Below are positions 34,368 through 43,149 of a stretch of 64,000 nucleotides of DNA, one piece after another. Origin of the DNA: Pseudomonas sp. URMO17WK12:I11. GTDB taxonomy: Bacteria > Pseudomonadota > Gammaproteobacteria > Pseudomonadales > Pseudomonadaceae. Numbering within the stretch: position 1 is the first letter of the stretch; every line of letters begins with the position of its first letter. Both the position numbers and the translations under genes were made by a program. The stretch lies in the NCBI RefSeq assembly GCF_007677725.1, contig NZ_VEDF01000008.1, positions 186,001 through 250,000 of the forward strand, given 5' to 3'. The notes below the pieces were generated by a model. It searched no databases and was not told the origin of the DNA. It saw only the letters and a list, made by a program, of their open reading frames with translations.

Positions 34368-35513
34368 TCAGGCGCCCAGTTCGCGGACCAGCGAGTCACG
34401 GGTGATGTCGCCGATGGTCTTGGCGCCGGTCAGCACCATGGCCACGCGCATTTCCTTCTCGAACAGCTCGAGCAGGTTTTTCACCCCGGCCTGACCGTGC
34501 ACGGCCAAGGCCCAGAGGAAGGCGCGGCCGATCAGCACCGTGTCGGCGCCGAGGGCGATCATGCGCACCACGTCCAGGCCACTGCGGATGCCCGAGTCGG
34601 CCAGAATCTTCAGGTCACCTTTGACCGCGTCGGCAATCGCCGGCAGGGCGCGGGCGCTGGACAACACGCCATCGAGCTGGCGCCCACCGTGGTTGGACAC
34701 AACGATACCGTCGGCGCCGAACTTGACCGCATCACGGGCGTCGTCGGCATCGAGAATGCCTTTGATGATCATCGGGCCGTCCCAGAATTCGCGGATCCAC
34801 TCCAGGTCTTTCCAGGAAATCGACGGGTCGAAGTTGGCCGCCAGCCAGCCGATGTAGTCGGCCAGGCCTGTGGGGTTGCCACGGTAGGTGGAGATGTTGC
34901 CCAGGTCATGCGGCCGGCCATTGACGCCAACGTCCCAGGCCCACTGCGGGTGGGTCATGGCCTGCAGCATGCGGCGCAGCGGGCCGTGCTTGCCGCTCAT
35001 GCCGGAATGGGCGTCGCGGTAGCGCGCACCGGGGGTGGGCATGTCGACGGTGAACACCAGGGTCCTGACCCCGGCTGCCTTGGCCCGCTCCAGCGCATTG
35101 CGCATGAAGCCGCGGTCCTTGAGCACATACAGCTGAAACCACATCGGCCGGTCGATGGCCGGGGCGACTTCTTCGATCGGGCAGACCGACACGGTCGACA
35201 TGGTGAATGGGATGCCATGCGCGGCCGCCGCACGCGCCGCCTGCACTTCACCACGGCGGGCGTACATGCCGGTGAGGCCGACCGGGGCCAGGGCCACCGG
35301 CATGCTCAGGGTTTCGCCGAACAGCTGGGTTTGCAGGCTCAGCTCGGACATGTTCTTCAGCACGCGCTGGCGCAGGGCGATGCCGGCCAGGTCCGAGACG
35401 TTGTGGCGCAAGGTGTGCTCGGCGTAGGCACCGCCGTCGGCGTAGTGGAAAAGAAACGGTGGCAGCTTGCGTTGGGCCGCGGCGCGATAGTCGGTAGAGG
35501 CGGAAATGATCAT
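34368..35513 (-). CDS. lldD: L-lactate dehydrogenase (FMN)
   Basis: The 381-residue protein belongs to the alpha-hydroxy-acid oxidase family and converts L-lactate to pyruvate at the membrane, reducing quinone. It starts [20 protein letters not shown], has [18 protein letters not shown] near 75, [12 protein letters not shown] near 125, and the active-site [10 protein letters not shown] near 275 followed by [13 protein letters not shown] near 300. Its length equals that of the E. coli enzyme. It lies between lldP (62 bases upstream) and dld2 in one operon. Confidence 0.97.
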   Translation of the reverse strand: MIISASTDYRAAAQRKLPPFLFHYADGGAYAEHTLRHNVSDLAGIALRQRVLKNMSELSLQTQLFGETLSMPVALAPVGLTGMYARRGEVQAARAAAAHGIPFTMSTVSVCPIEEVAPAIDRPMWFQLYVLKDRGFMRNALERAKAAGVRTLVFTVDMPTPGARYRDAHSGMSGKHGPLRRMLQAMTHPQWAWDVGVNGRPHDLGNISTYRGNPTGLADYIGWLAANFDPSISWKDLEWIREFWDGPMIIKGILDADDARDAVKFGADGIVVSNHGGRQLDGVLSSARALPAIADAVKGDLKILADSGIRSGLDVVRMIALGADTVLIGRAFLWALAVHGQAGVKNLLELFEKEMRVAMVLTGAKTIGDITRDSLVRELGA

Positions 35514-35575
35514 GGATTCTCGCAGCGTGGGTTGAAGGAGATGCCGGGCGCGTCGTGCGCCCGGCCCCTTTCACT

Positions 35576-37246
35576 TTAGTGATGAACCAGCATGCCGGTC
35601 AGCCAATAGGCCTGGATCAAGGTGATCAGGCCGACGATGGTGGCGAAGAACAGGCTGTGCTTGACGGTGAAGCGGAACAGATCGGACTCCTTGCCGACCA
35701 ATCCGGTGGCGGCGCAGGCCACGGCGATCGACTGCGGCGAGATCATCTTGCCGGTCACGCCGCCGCTGGTGTTGGCGGCGACCAGCAAGGTGTCGTTGAC
35801 GCCGATCTGGTGCGCGGTGGTCGCCTGCAGCGAGCTGAACAGGGCATTGGACGAGGTGTCCGAGCCGGTCAGGAACACCCCCAGCCAACCGAGGAACGGC
35901 GAGAAGAACGGGAACGCCGCGCCGGTGCCGGCCAGCACCAGGGCCATGGTCGACGACATGCCGGAGTAGTTGGTGACGAAGGCGAACGCCAGCACCATGC
36001 CGATCGACAGGATTGGCCAGCGCAGCTCCCAGAAGGTTTCCTTGAAAGTGGTCAGACCAGTTTTGAAGTTGATCTTCAGCACCGCCATGGAAATCAGCGC
36101 CGAGAGGAAGATCGCCGTGCCGGTGGCGGAGATCGGGTCAAGCTTGAACACCGCTGGCATGGCGGTGGGCGCGGTGACGATCGGCGCGGTCTTGATCACC
36201 AGCTGGTCAAGGTGCGGGATGGCGAAGTTGAACACGAAGTTGTACATCGCGCCGCCCGGGGCGAAGGCGGCCTTGAACGGTTTCAAGGTCCAGAGGGTGA
36301 CCAGCACGGTCAGGATCAGGAACGGCGACCAGGCTTTGAAGATTTCGCCAAAGCTGTACGGGCTTGGCTGGCTGCCGCTCGGCTGCACCACGGCGGCGCC
36401 GACGCTGGCCTTGGCTTCGGCGAAGGCGCGCTTGGGCTGCCAGACCTTCAGGAACAGCGTCAGGCAGATCAGGCTGGCCAGGGCCGAGGTGATGTCCGGC
36501 AGTTCCGGGCCGATGAAGTTCGAGGTGAAGTACTGGGTCACGGCGAAGCTCAGGCCGGCGACCAGCGCGGCGGGCCAGGTTTCCTTGACGCCGCGCATGC
36601 CGTCCATCATGAACACCAGCCAGAACGGCACGAACAGCGACAGCAGTGGCAGCTGGCGGCCGGTCATGGCGCCGATGTGGAAGGCGTCGATGCCGGTGAC
36701 CTGGCCGGCCACGATGATCGGGATGCCCAAGGCGCCGAAGGCCACCGGTGCGGTGTTGGCGATCAGGCACAGGCCGGCCGCGTACAGCGGGTTGAAGCCC
36801 AGGCCCACCAGCAAGGCAGCGGTGATGGCCACCGGCGCGCCGAAGCCGGCCGCACCTTCGAGGAATGCGCCGAAGCAGAAGCCGATCAGCAATACCTGCA
36901 GGCGTTGGTCATCGGTGATCGACAGCACCGAGCTGCGGATCACTTCGAATTGGCCGCTCTTGACCGTGAGTTTGTACAGGAACACCGCGGCGACGATGAT
37001 CCAGGCGATTGGCCACAGGCCGTAAAGGAAGCCATAGCCCGCTGCGGCCAGGGCCATGTCCACAGGCATCTGGAAGGCGAAAATCGCCACCAGGATCGAC
37101 AGGCCGAGGGTGATGCTGCCCGCCACATGCCCTTTGAGGCGGAACACGGCCAGGGCCAGGAAGAAGAACACGATGGGCACGACCGCCGCCAGTGCGGACA
37201 GGCCGAGGCTACCAAGCGGGGAATAGAGTTGTTGCCAGGTTTGCAT
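35576..37246 (-). CDS. lldP: L-lactate permease
   Basis: The 556-residue inner-membrane transporter (E. coli LldP: 551) imports lactate with protons. It is hydrophobic throughout with roughly 12-14 membrane helices, begins [20 protein letters not shown], and contains the family stretch [20 protein letters not shown] near 115. It is the first gene of the lactate operon; its ATG is 46 bases from the LldR operator, so repression by LldR without lactate is expected. Confidence 0.96.
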   Translation of the reverse strand: MQTWQQLYSPLGSLGLSALAAVVPIVFFFLALAVFRLKGHVAGSITLGLSILVAIFAFQMPVDMALAAAGYGFLYGLWPIAWIIVAAVFLYKLTVKSGQFEVIRSSVLSITDDQRLQVLLIGFCFGAFLEGAAGFGAPVAITAALLVGLGFNPLYAAGLCLIANTAPVAFGALGIPIIVAGQVTGIDAFHIGAMTGRQLPLLSLFVPFWLVFMMDGMRGVKETWPAALVAGLSFAVTQYFTSNFIGPELPDITSALASLICLTLFLKVWQPKRAFAEAKASVGAAVVQPSGSQPSPYSFGEIFKAWSPFLILTVLVTLWTLKPFKAAFAPGGAMYNFVFNFAIPHLDQLVIKTAPIVTAPTAMPAVFKLDPISATGTAIFLSALISMAVLKINFKTGLTTFKETFWELRWPILSIGMVLAFAFVTNYSGMSSTMALVLAGTGAAFPFFSPFLGWLGVFLTGSDTSSNALFSSLQATTAHQIGVNDTLLVAANTSGGVTGKMISPQSIAVACAATGLVGKESDLFRFTVKHSLFFATIVGLITLIQAYWLTGMLVHH

Positions 37247-37291
37247 ATGGGGTGGCCCCTAATTGTTGTTGGTCAGGCACTGCCCTTGGAT

Positions 37292-37308
37292 AATTGGTAA
37301 GACCAATT
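37292..37308. promoter_or_regulatory. LldR-type operator
   Basis: AATTGGT-AAG-ACCAATT is a perfect seven-base inverted repeat with a three-base centre. It matches the ATTGGTnnnACCAAT pattern known for LldR/PdhR-class GntR regulators. It lies between the divergent lldP and lldR genes, where it can block the lldP promoter. Confidence 0.85.
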
Positions 37309-37502
37309 TACAATGGCTGGTCGCTAGGTTAAAAGCGCTGTCGTGGGTGTGTCAATTTGTCCTGAGCAGAACTTTGGTCGAGTGGCGATGAATGGCGCTG
37401 TGCTCAGCCTGGAAAAATCTCACCTGATGAGTGTCTGCCCGGCGCAGATCGGCGAGAATGAGCCTTGCCTGCAAGCGGTCAGGAATTTGTGGAGAGCATG
37501 TG

Positions 37503-38270
37503 ATGGTTTTTGATCAGGTCCGCCAGCGGCGCCTGTCCGACGACATTGTCGATCGGCTGGAGGGAATGATTCTGGAAGGCACGCTGACCTCGGGGCAGCG
37601 GCTGCCGGCCGAACGCGTCCTGGCCGAACAGTTTGGCGTGTCCCGCCCATCACTGCGCGAGGCCATTCAGAAGCTGGTGGCCAAGGGGTTGCTGATCAGC
37701 CGCCAGGGTGGCGGCAACTACGTTGCCGAATCGCTTGGCTCGACCTTCAGCGACCCACTGCTGCAGCTGCTCGAGCACAGTGCCGAGGCGCAGCGTGACT
37801 TGCTCGAATTTCGCCACACCCTGGAGGCGTCATGCGCCTACTATGCGGCCCAGCGCGCTACCGAGCCTGATCGAGCGCGGCTGAAGGCGGCCTTCGATAC
37901 GCTGCAGGACTGCTATGCGCGGGTCGATGAAGTCACCCGTGCCGAAGAGGGCGCGGCCGATGCGCGTTTTCACCTGGCCATCGCCGAGGCAAGCCACAAC
38001 GCCGTGCTGCTGCACACCATTCGCGGCTTGTTCGACCTGCTCAAGCGTAACGTGGTAACCAACATCGGCGGCATGTACCAGCAACGCAGTGAAACCCGCG
38101 ACATGCTGATCAGTCAGCACCGCGAGTTGTACCAGGCGATTGTCGAGGGCAGGGCGGAAGATGCCCGCGAGGTGTCCAGCCGGCACATTCTGTATGTGCA
38201 GGAGGTGCTGCAAGAGGCGCAACACGAAGCGCAGCGGGTAGCCCGGGCCGAGCGGCGCGGCGGCTGTTGA
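37503..38270 (+). CDS. lldR: GntR-family (FadR subgroup) lactate regulator
   Basis: The 255-residue regulator has an N-terminal winged helix (LRLPAERVLAEQ-type region, FGVSRPSLREAIQKLVAKGL near 42-61) and a C-terminal FCD ligand domain with the metal-binding histidine and acidic residues (ARFHLAIAEASHNAV near 155). I use ATG 37503 (MVFDQVRQRRLSDDI) with GGAGA seven bases upstream. It is divergent from lldPD-dld2, and the operator at 37292-37308 lies between, so it most likely represses the operon until lactate binds. Confidence 0.93.
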   Translation: MVFDQVRQRRLSDDIVDRLEGMILEGTLTSGQRLPAERVLAEQFGVSRPSLREAIQKLVAKGLLISRQGGGNYVAESLGSTFSDPLLQLLEHSAEAQRDLLEFRHTLEASCAYYAAQRATEPDRARLKAAFDTLQDCYARVDEVTRAEEGAADARFHLAIAEASHNAVLLHTIRGLFDLLKRNVVTNIGGMYQQRSETRDMLISQHRELYQAIVEGRAEDAREVSSRHILYVQEVLQEAQHEAQRVARAERRGGC

Positions 38271-38321
38271 GCTGCACCGCCTTGCTCAATTAAAAGCCTG
38301 GCGCAATTTGCCGTGGGAGCG

Positions 38322-38339
38322 GCCTCGCCTGGGCGAGGC
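38322..38339. repeat. REP-like hairpin between lldR and smpB
   Basis: GCCTCGCC and GGCGAGGC form an eight-base stem preceded by GTGGGAGCG, the GTGGGAGCG start common to putida-group REP elements. It lies between the convergent lldR and smpB genes. Confidence 0.5.
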
Positions 38340-38354
38340 TGCACAGGGCAGGAA

Positions 38355-38837
38355 TTACTCTTCCTTGCCCTTGTTGCGCACCGCCCGTTGCAGCTCGCGG
38401 TTGGAGTCGCGCTCGCGCATGGTGTCGCGCTTGTCGAACTCCTTCTTGCCCTTGCCGAGTGCGATCTCGCACTTGATCAGGTGCTTGCTCCAGTACAGCG
38501 CCAGGGCCACGCAGGTGTAACCCTTTTGCGCCACGGCCGCTTCCACGCGCTCGAGCTCGCGTTTGTTCAGCAGCAGCTTGCGCGTGCGCATCGGGTCGGC
38601 GATGACGTGGGTGCTGGCGGTATTCAGCGGGGTGATGTGGCTGCCGAACAGCCAGGCTTCGCCATCCTTGAGCAGCACGTAGCTGTCGGTCAGGTGCGCC
38701 TTGCCGGCCCGCAGGCTTTTTACTTCCCAACCGGACAGGACCAGTCCGGCCTCGAACTTGTGTTCGATGAAGTAATCGTGTCGCGCCTTTTTGTTTTGCG
38801 CGATGGTCCCGGTCGGATGTTTCTTTTGTTTAGCCAT
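38355..38837 (-). CDS. smpB: SsrA-binding protein SmpB
   Basis: The 160-residue RNA-binding protein carries tmRNA to stalled ribosomes. It has the OB-fold core ([20 protein letters not shown] near 20, [16 protein letters not shown] near 40) and the basic C-terminal tail ([20 protein letters not shown]) that enters the ribosomal channel. Length is normal. It is divergent from ratA and convergent with lldR. The tmRNA gene lies 7.4 kb upstream on the same strand. Confidence 0.97.
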   Translation of the reverse strand: MAKQKKHPTGTIAQNKKARHDYFIEHKFEAGLVLSGWEVKSLRAGKAHLTDSYVLLKDGEAWLFGSHITPLNTASTHVIADPMRTRKLLLNKRELERVEAAVAQKGYTCVALALYWSKHLIKCEIALGKGKKEFDKRDTMRERDSNRELQRAVRNKGKEE

Positions 38838-39000
38838 AGGGCCGGCATTATAGGCAAGTCATTGCGCGGTCGGCTACGGGATTTCGGTATGCTTGAGCCA
38901 CTGCAATGAATACCGGACAATGCAAGGCCTGTTCTTTGTACAGAACCCGTTTTCGCCCCGCTGCGAAGCGCCGCCCACCAGCATTGGAAATGACGCCTGG

Positions 39001-39435
39001 ATGACTACTCATATTCAACGTTCCGCCCTGCTGCCGTATCCGGCCCAGGCGCTGTACGACCTGGTCAACGACGTGGCCAGCTATCCCGAATTCCTGCCCT
39101 GGTGCTCGGCCTCCACGGTGATCGAGGCCAGTGAAACCCTGATGCGCGCCAAGTTGGAAGTGGCCAAGGGCGGCATCAGCCAGCACTTCGTCACGCGTAA
39201 CGTGCTGGTGCCGGGGCGCTCCATCGAGATGAACCTGGAGGAAGGGCCGTTCACTCAGCTGCACGGCCTGTGGGTGTTCAAGCCGCTGGGCGACAAGGCC
39301 TGCAAGATCAGCCTGGACCTGACCTTCGACTACGCCGGCGCGATCGTGCGCGCGACCCTGGGGCCGCTGTTCAACCAGGCTGCCAACACCTTGGTCGACG
39401 CGTTCTGCCAGCGTGCCAAGCAACTCAACGGCTAA
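39001..39435 (+). CDS. ratA: RatA/COQ10-like START-domain protein
   Basis: The 144-residue protein has the polyketide-cyclase/START fold: LLPYPAQALYDLVNDVASYP near 10-30, FLPWCSAS near 33, FVTRNVLVPGRSIEMNL near 62 and DYAGAIVRATLGPLFNQAAN near 110. E. coli RatA inhibits 70S assembly when overproduced; many homologues are thought to bind ubiquinone. It is divergent from smpB as usual in Pseudomonas. The rnfH gene that normally follows is not seen: a terminator comes 35 bases after the stop. Confidence 0.92.
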   Translation: MTTHIQRSALLPYPAQALYDLVNDVASYPEFLPWCSASTVIEASETLMRAKLEVAKGGISQHFVTRNVLVPGRSIEMNLEEGPFTQLHGLWVFKPLGDKACKISLDLTFDYAGAIVRATLGPLFNQAANTLVDAFCQRAKQLNG

Positions 39436-39470
39436 GCGCCTGGCAGCGCCTGGCGGCTCGAACAGGCAAT

Positions 39471-39500
39471 AAAAAGCCCGGACCATGGTCCGGGCTTTTT
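39471..39500. terminator. bidirectional Rho-independent terminator
   Basis: The fully symmetrical AAAAAGCCCGGACC/GGTCCGGGCTTTTT serves ratA (plus) and bamE (minus), which converge here. Confidence 0.93.
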
Positions 39501-39514
39501 CATCTGGCCGATAA

Positions 39515-40048
39515 TTACTGCGGCGAGGTTTCCAGCGGTGCCGGGGTCGGCACTGGCGTGGTTTCGATGGTGTCGATCTCGCGCTGGATGGATTCTTCCA
39601 CCGAGCCTGGCTTGGCCGGCGTCTCTTCTGGCTGCGAGGTGCCCTGCTGCGGCTGGTTGGCCGGGCTGACCGTGGTGTCGCTGCTGCCACCGAGGATTTC
39701 CTGGTCGCGGCTGACGCCTGGCATGAAGTCGCCAGACAGGCTGACCAGTTGGTCGCTGTCGTTGAAGAAGATGCTCATCCGCTCCTGCTGGCGCTGACCG
39801 CCACCAGGCTGAAGGCTGTACAGGTAGTCCCACCGATTGGTGTTGAACGTGTCCTGCAGCAGGGGGTTGCCCATGATAAACCTTACTTGCCGGCGGGTCA
39901 TTCCCGGCCGCAATTGGTCTATCATGTCCTGCGTGACGACATTGCCCTGCTGGATGTCGATTTTGTAAACCCCGGGAAACGAGCAACCGGCGAGTGCGAG
40001 CAGTCCCACGAAGGTGAGGCTGGTTAGCAAGAGCTTGGTGTTTTGCAT
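39515..40048 (-). CDS. bamE: outer-membrane assembly lipoprotein BamE/OmlA
   Basis: The 177-residue lipoprotein has a signal peptide with lipobox LAGC (Cys22) and the SmpA/OmlA core [30 protein letters not shown] and [10 protein letters not shown]. It is part of the Bam complex that inserts beta-barrel proteins in the outer membrane. The Pro/Gln/Thr-rich tail (about residues 120-177) is longer than in E. coli BamE, as usual in Pseudomonas. ATG 40048 is chosen because the signal peptide starts there. It is divergent from fur. Confidence 0.94.
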   Translation of the reverse strand: MQNTKLLLTSLTFVGLLALAGCSFPGVYKIDIQQGNVVTQDMIDQLRPGMTRRQVRFIMGNPLLQDTFNTNRWDYLYSLQPGGGQRQQERMSIFFNDSDQLVSLSGDFMPGVSRDQEILGGSSDTTVSPANQPQQGTSQPEETPAKPGSVEESIQREIDTIETTPVPTPAPLETSPQ

Positions 40049-40145
40049 CGGTGGGCGACTTCCACTATCTTGGCTGGACAACGTAAACCCCGATCATACC
40101 CGTATTAAGAGAAGCTGCGAAGCAGCATCGGCGAGAAAGCTGACC

Positions 40146-40550
40146 ATGGTTGAAAATAGCGAATTGCGCAAAGCCGGTCTCAAGGTAACCCTGCCTCGAG
40201 TCAAGATCCTTCAAATGCTCGATTCTGCCGAGCAACGTCACATGAGTGCCGAAGATGTTTACAAGGCACTGATGGAGGCTGGCGAGGACGTCGGTCTGGC
40301 AACCGTCTATCGCGTACTGACCCAGTTCGAAGCAGCGGGTCTGGTGGTACGCCACAACTTCGACGGCGGCCACGCGGTGTTCGAGCTGGCTGACGGCGGT
40401 CACCACGACCATATGGTCAACGTGGAGACCAGTGAAGTAATCGAGTTCATGGACGCAGAAATCGAGCGCCGCCAGAAGGAGATCGTGGCCGAGCATGGCT
40501 ACGAGCTGGTGGACCACAATCTGGTCCTCTATGTGCGTAAGAAAAAGTAA
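40146..40550 (+). CDS. fur: ferric uptake regulator Fur
   Basis: The 134-residue repressor senses iron and binds Fur boxes. It has the winged helix (LKVTLPRVKILQML, VYRVLTQFEAAGLV near 55) and the metal sites HNFDGGHAVFEL and GGHHDHMVNVE (near 70-95). It contains no cysteine at all; where P. aeruginosa Fur has Cys92 this one has Asn in HHDHMVNVE. It is divergent from bamE with 97 bases between the starts, and a terminator follows 23 bases after the stop. Confidence 0.97.
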   Translation: MVENSELRKAGLKVTLPRVKILQMLDSAEQRHMSAEDVYKALMEAGEDVGLATVYRVLTQFEAAGLVVRHNFDGGHAVFELADGGHHDHMVNVETSEVIEFMDAEIERRQKEIVAEHGYELVDHNLVLYVRKKK

Positions 40551-40573
40551 CGATTTAGCTCGCTAGAAATAGC

Positions 40574-40599
40574 AAAGGCGACCCCAGGGTCGCCTTTTT
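40574..40599 (+). terminator. Rho-independent terminator of fur
   Basis: AAGGCGACCC and GGGTCGCCTT pair around CA, followed by TTTTT. It lies between convergent fur and recN. Confidence 0.92.
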
Positions 40600-40628
40600 G
40601 CTTTCTACAGCGTGAAAAAAAGTGGGAA

Positions 40629-42302
40629 TCAAGCCTTGCCCGACACGACCATCTTGCGCGCATGGGCCAGCGACTCCTTGGTCAGGTCGATGCCACCCAG
40701 CATGCGCGCCACCTCTTCGACCCGCTCGCGCTTACCCAGGCTCGCCACCGCTGTGTGGGTGGTCTCACTGTTGCGCACCTTGTGCACATAAAGGTGATGA
40801 TGCCCTTGTGCGGCCACCTGCGGCAGGTGGGTCACGGTCAGCACCTGGCCGCGCTCGCCCAGGCGGCGCAGCAATTGGCCGACGATTTCCGCCGTGGGGC
40901 CACCGATGCCCACGTCCACTTCGTCGAACACCAGGGTCGGGATGCGTGAGGTCTGCGCGGTGATCACCTGGATCGCCAGGCTGATACGCGACAGCTCGCC
41001 ACCGGACGCTACCTTGGCCAGGCCTTTGAGTGGCTGGCCTGGGTTGGCGCTGACCAGCAGCTCGATCTGCTCCAGGCCGTGGGGCGACAAGTCGTTACCC
41101 TCGACCGGTGTCAGCTGAATGCAGAACCGCCCGCCAGGCATGCCCAGGCGCTGGATTTCCTGTTCCACGGCAACGGCCAGTTGCTTGGCCGCTTGCTGGC
41201 GCAAGGCGCTCAGCTCTTTGGCCTTCTCTTTATAGTGCTGAGCAAAGGCGCCGAGTTCTTCACCCAGGCGTTCGACTGATTCATCACTGGCGTTGAGGCC
41301 TTCGAGCTCGTCCATCAGCTGCTGCTGCAGGCGCGGCAGCTCGGTGGGGTGCACGCGGTGTTTGCGCGCCAGGGTATAGATGGTGTCGAGGCGCTCTTCC
41401 AGTGCCTGCAGGCGCATGGGGTCGGCGTCGAAGTTGTCGAGGAAGCGATTGAGTTCGCCCACGGCTTCTTCGACCTGGATCTGCGCGCTGGCGATCATGG
41501 TCGCCGCTTCGTTCAGCGCGCGCGGGGCATTGGCCGCCGCGCCCAGGCGATTGAGGCTGGCGGTCAGCGCGCTGAGCACGTTGCCCGAGTCGCTTTCGCT
41601 GCACTGGTCGATGACCTGACGGCAGATGCCGAACAGGGCTTCGGCGTTGGTCAGGTTCTTGTGTTCCTGCTCGAGCTGTTCCAGCTCGTTTTCGCCCAGG
41701 CCCAGGTTGTCGAGCTCTTCGAGCTGATAGCTGAGCAACTGATGACGGGCGCGCTGTTCATCGCCCGAGTTGCTCAGCCGCTCGAGCTCCAGGCGCGTCT
41801 GGTTCCAGCGCTTGGAGGCCAGCTGCACCTGGCGCGACAGATCGATCGCGCCGGCGTACTCGTCCAGCAGGCGGCGATGGGTGTCGGTCTTGAGCAGGGA
41901 CTGGTGTTCGTGCTGGCTGTGGATGTCGATCAACAGCTCGCCGAGCGCCTTCAGGTCGCCAAGCGGGCAGGGCGTGCCATTGATGTAGCCGCGGCTGCGC
42001 CCCTCGGCGGTGATGACCCGGCGCAGAATGCACGGGCCCTCGTCGCTCAGGTCGCGCTCGGCCAGCCAGGCATGGGCTTCGGGAATGTCCACCAGGTCGA
42101 AGGTGGCGAGGATGTCCGCCTTGTCGGTGCCTGGGCGCACCACGCCACTGTCGGCGCGGTCGCCCAGGGCCAGGCCCAGGGCGTCGAGCATGATCGATTT
42201 ACCCGCACCGGTTTCACCGGTGATGACGGACATGCCACGGGCGATTTCCAGATCCAGGTGCTCGACGATGGCGTAGTTGTGAATGGACAGGTGCACCAGC
42301 AT
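40629..42302 (-). CDS. recN: DNA repair protein RecN
   Basis: The 557-residue SMC-like ATPase acts in double-strand break repair. Walker A GETGAGKS is at residues 29-36, and the C-terminal half has the ABC signature GGELSRISLAI near 430 and Walker B LVFDEVDVGIGG near 460. A coiled coil fills the middle (160-370). Length is normal (E. coli 553). A LexA box lies 25 bases upstream of the ATG, so it should be induced by DNA damage. It is divergent from grpE. Confidence 0.97.
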   Translation of the reverse strand: MLVHLSIHNYAIVEHLDLEIARGMSVITGETGAGKSIMLDALGLALGDRADSGVVRPGTDKADILATFDLVDIPEAHAWLAERDLSDEGPCILRRVITAEGRSRGYINGTPCPLGDLKALGELLIDIHSQHEHQSLLKTDTHRRLLDEYAGAIDLSRQVQLASKRWNQTRLELERLSNSGDEQRARHQLLSYQLEELDNLGLGENELEQLEQEHKNLTNAEALFGICRQVIDQCSESDSGNVLSALTASLNRLGAAANAPRALNEAATMIASAQIQVEEAVGELNRFLDNFDADPMRLQALEERLDTIYTLARKHRVHPTELPRLQQQLMDELEGLNASDESVERLGEELGAFAQHYKEKAKELSALRQQAAKQLAVAVEQEIQRLGMPGGRFCIQLTPVEGNDLSPHGLEQIELLVSANPGQPLKGLAKVASGGELSRISLAIQVITAQTSRIPTLVFDEVDVGIGGPTAEIVGQLLRRLGERGQVLTVTHLPQVAAQGHHHLYVHKVRNSETTHTAVASLGKRERVEEVARMLGGIDLTKESLAHARKMVVSGKA

Positions 42303-42326
42303 GGGGGCGGCTCCCGAAGTTCAGGT

Positions 42327-42342
42327 CTGGTTATTTATACAG
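42327..42342 (-). promoter_or_regulatory. LexA (SOS) box of recN
   Basis: CTG-N10-CAG with an AT-rich centre (CTGGTTATTTATACAG) matches the LexA consensus. It lies 25-40 bases before the recN ATG, where it would overlap the promoter. Confidence 0.82.
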
Positions 42343-42408
42343 TACTTTTTTCAGCCCTGCCAATGCCCCTCGGCGGATTTTCTCTTCGCCCGGAAAACCA
42401 CCTTGCCC

Positions 42409-42437
42409 CTTGAACCTGGGTTTTCCGGCCCCATATA
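42409..42437 (+). promoter_or_regulatory. sigma-32 heat-shock promoter of grpE
   Basis: CTTGAA, a 14-base spacer and CCCCATATA fit the sigma-32 consensus very well. The -10 end is 55 bases before the grpE ATG. Confidence 0.88.
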
Positions 42438-42492
42438 GCCGGCAGACAGGCGAGCTTTGCTCGTCCAACAGACATTGCGGAGGAGATAACCC

Positions 42493-43047
42493 ATGGCTGA
42501 TGAACAGCTGGATCAAGAAAACCTAAACGCCGAAGCGGCAGGTGCCGACGATCTGGGCACCCGCGTTCAGGTGCTCGAGGAGCAGCTGGCCGCCGCCAAG
42601 GACCAGTCCCTGCGTACCGCTGCCGAAGTGCAGAACATCCGTCGCCGCGCCGAGCAGGATGTCGAGAAGGCACACAAGTTCGCCCTCGAGAAATTCTCTG
42701 CCGACCTGCTGCCGGTGATCGACAGCCTGGAACTGGCCCTGGCCCACTCGAGCGCCGACGACGAGCACGTCAAGCAGATCCGCGAAGGCGTCGAGCTGAC
42801 CCTGAAGATGTTCCAGGACACCCTCAAGCGCTACAACCTCGAAGCGGTCGATCCGCACGGGCAGCCGTTCAACCCCGAGCATCACCAGGCGATGGCCATG
42901 CAGGAGAACGCCGAGGTCGAGCCGAACAGCGTGCTCAACGTTTTCCAGAAGGGCTACCTGCTCAATGGCCGCCTGCTGCGCCCAGCCATGGTGGTGGTGA
43001 GCAAGGCGCCGGCTGCGCCGCAACCTTCTATCGATGAGAAGGCTTGA
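42493..43047 (+). CDS. grpE: nucleotide exchange factor GrpE
   Basis: The 184-residue co-chaperone releases ADP from DnaK. It has an acidic N-terminus, a long coiled coil (30-95), and the C-terminal beta-domain with [20 protein letters not shown] near 118 and [20 protein letters not shown] near 155. GGAG precedes the ATG. It is the first gene of grpE-dnaK-dnaJ; its last codons overlap a second heat-shock promoter for dnaK. Confidence 0.97.
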   Translation: MADEQLDQENLNAEAAGADDLGTRVQVLEEQLAAAKDQSLRTAAEVQNIRRRAEQDVEKAHKFALEKFSADLLPVIDSLELALAHSSADDEHVKQIREGVELTLKMFQDTLKRYNLEAVDPHGQPFNPEHHQAMAMQENAEVEPNSVLNVFQKGYLLNGRLLRPAMVVVSKAPAAPQPSIDEKA

Positions 43048-43071
43048 AATCTTCCGGGCCACCCCCATCTA
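43043..43071 (+). promoter_or_regulatory. sigma-32 heat-shock promoter of dnaK
   Basis: CTTGAA (43043-43048), a 14-base spacer and CCCCATCTA form a second sigma-32 promoter. The -35 box overlaps the grpE stop codon. It lies about 79 bases before the dnaK ATG. Confidence 0.85.
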
Positions 43072-43149
43072 GGTGTCAAGCGTTCAAGTATTACCGCAGT
43101 TAGCCAAGCAGGGTAACTGCCACCAAATTCAAGTTTCGGGAGAGTTAAC

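Noticed and set aside
31158-35579. Plus-strand open frame of 1473 codons
   Set aside because: It lies opposite dld2 and lldD, whose motifs and lengths are complete. High GC at third codon positions keeps the opposite frame open.
35555-37300. Plus-strand open frame of 581 codons opposite lldP
   Set aside because: Very rich in Gly, Gln, His and Asp, without membrane or catalytic features; it is a shadow of the permease gene.
39270-39797. Plus-strand frame crossing the ratA end as possible rnfH
   Set aside because: It overlaps ratA and bamE in the wrong frame, spans the terminator and has no RnfH-like sequence.
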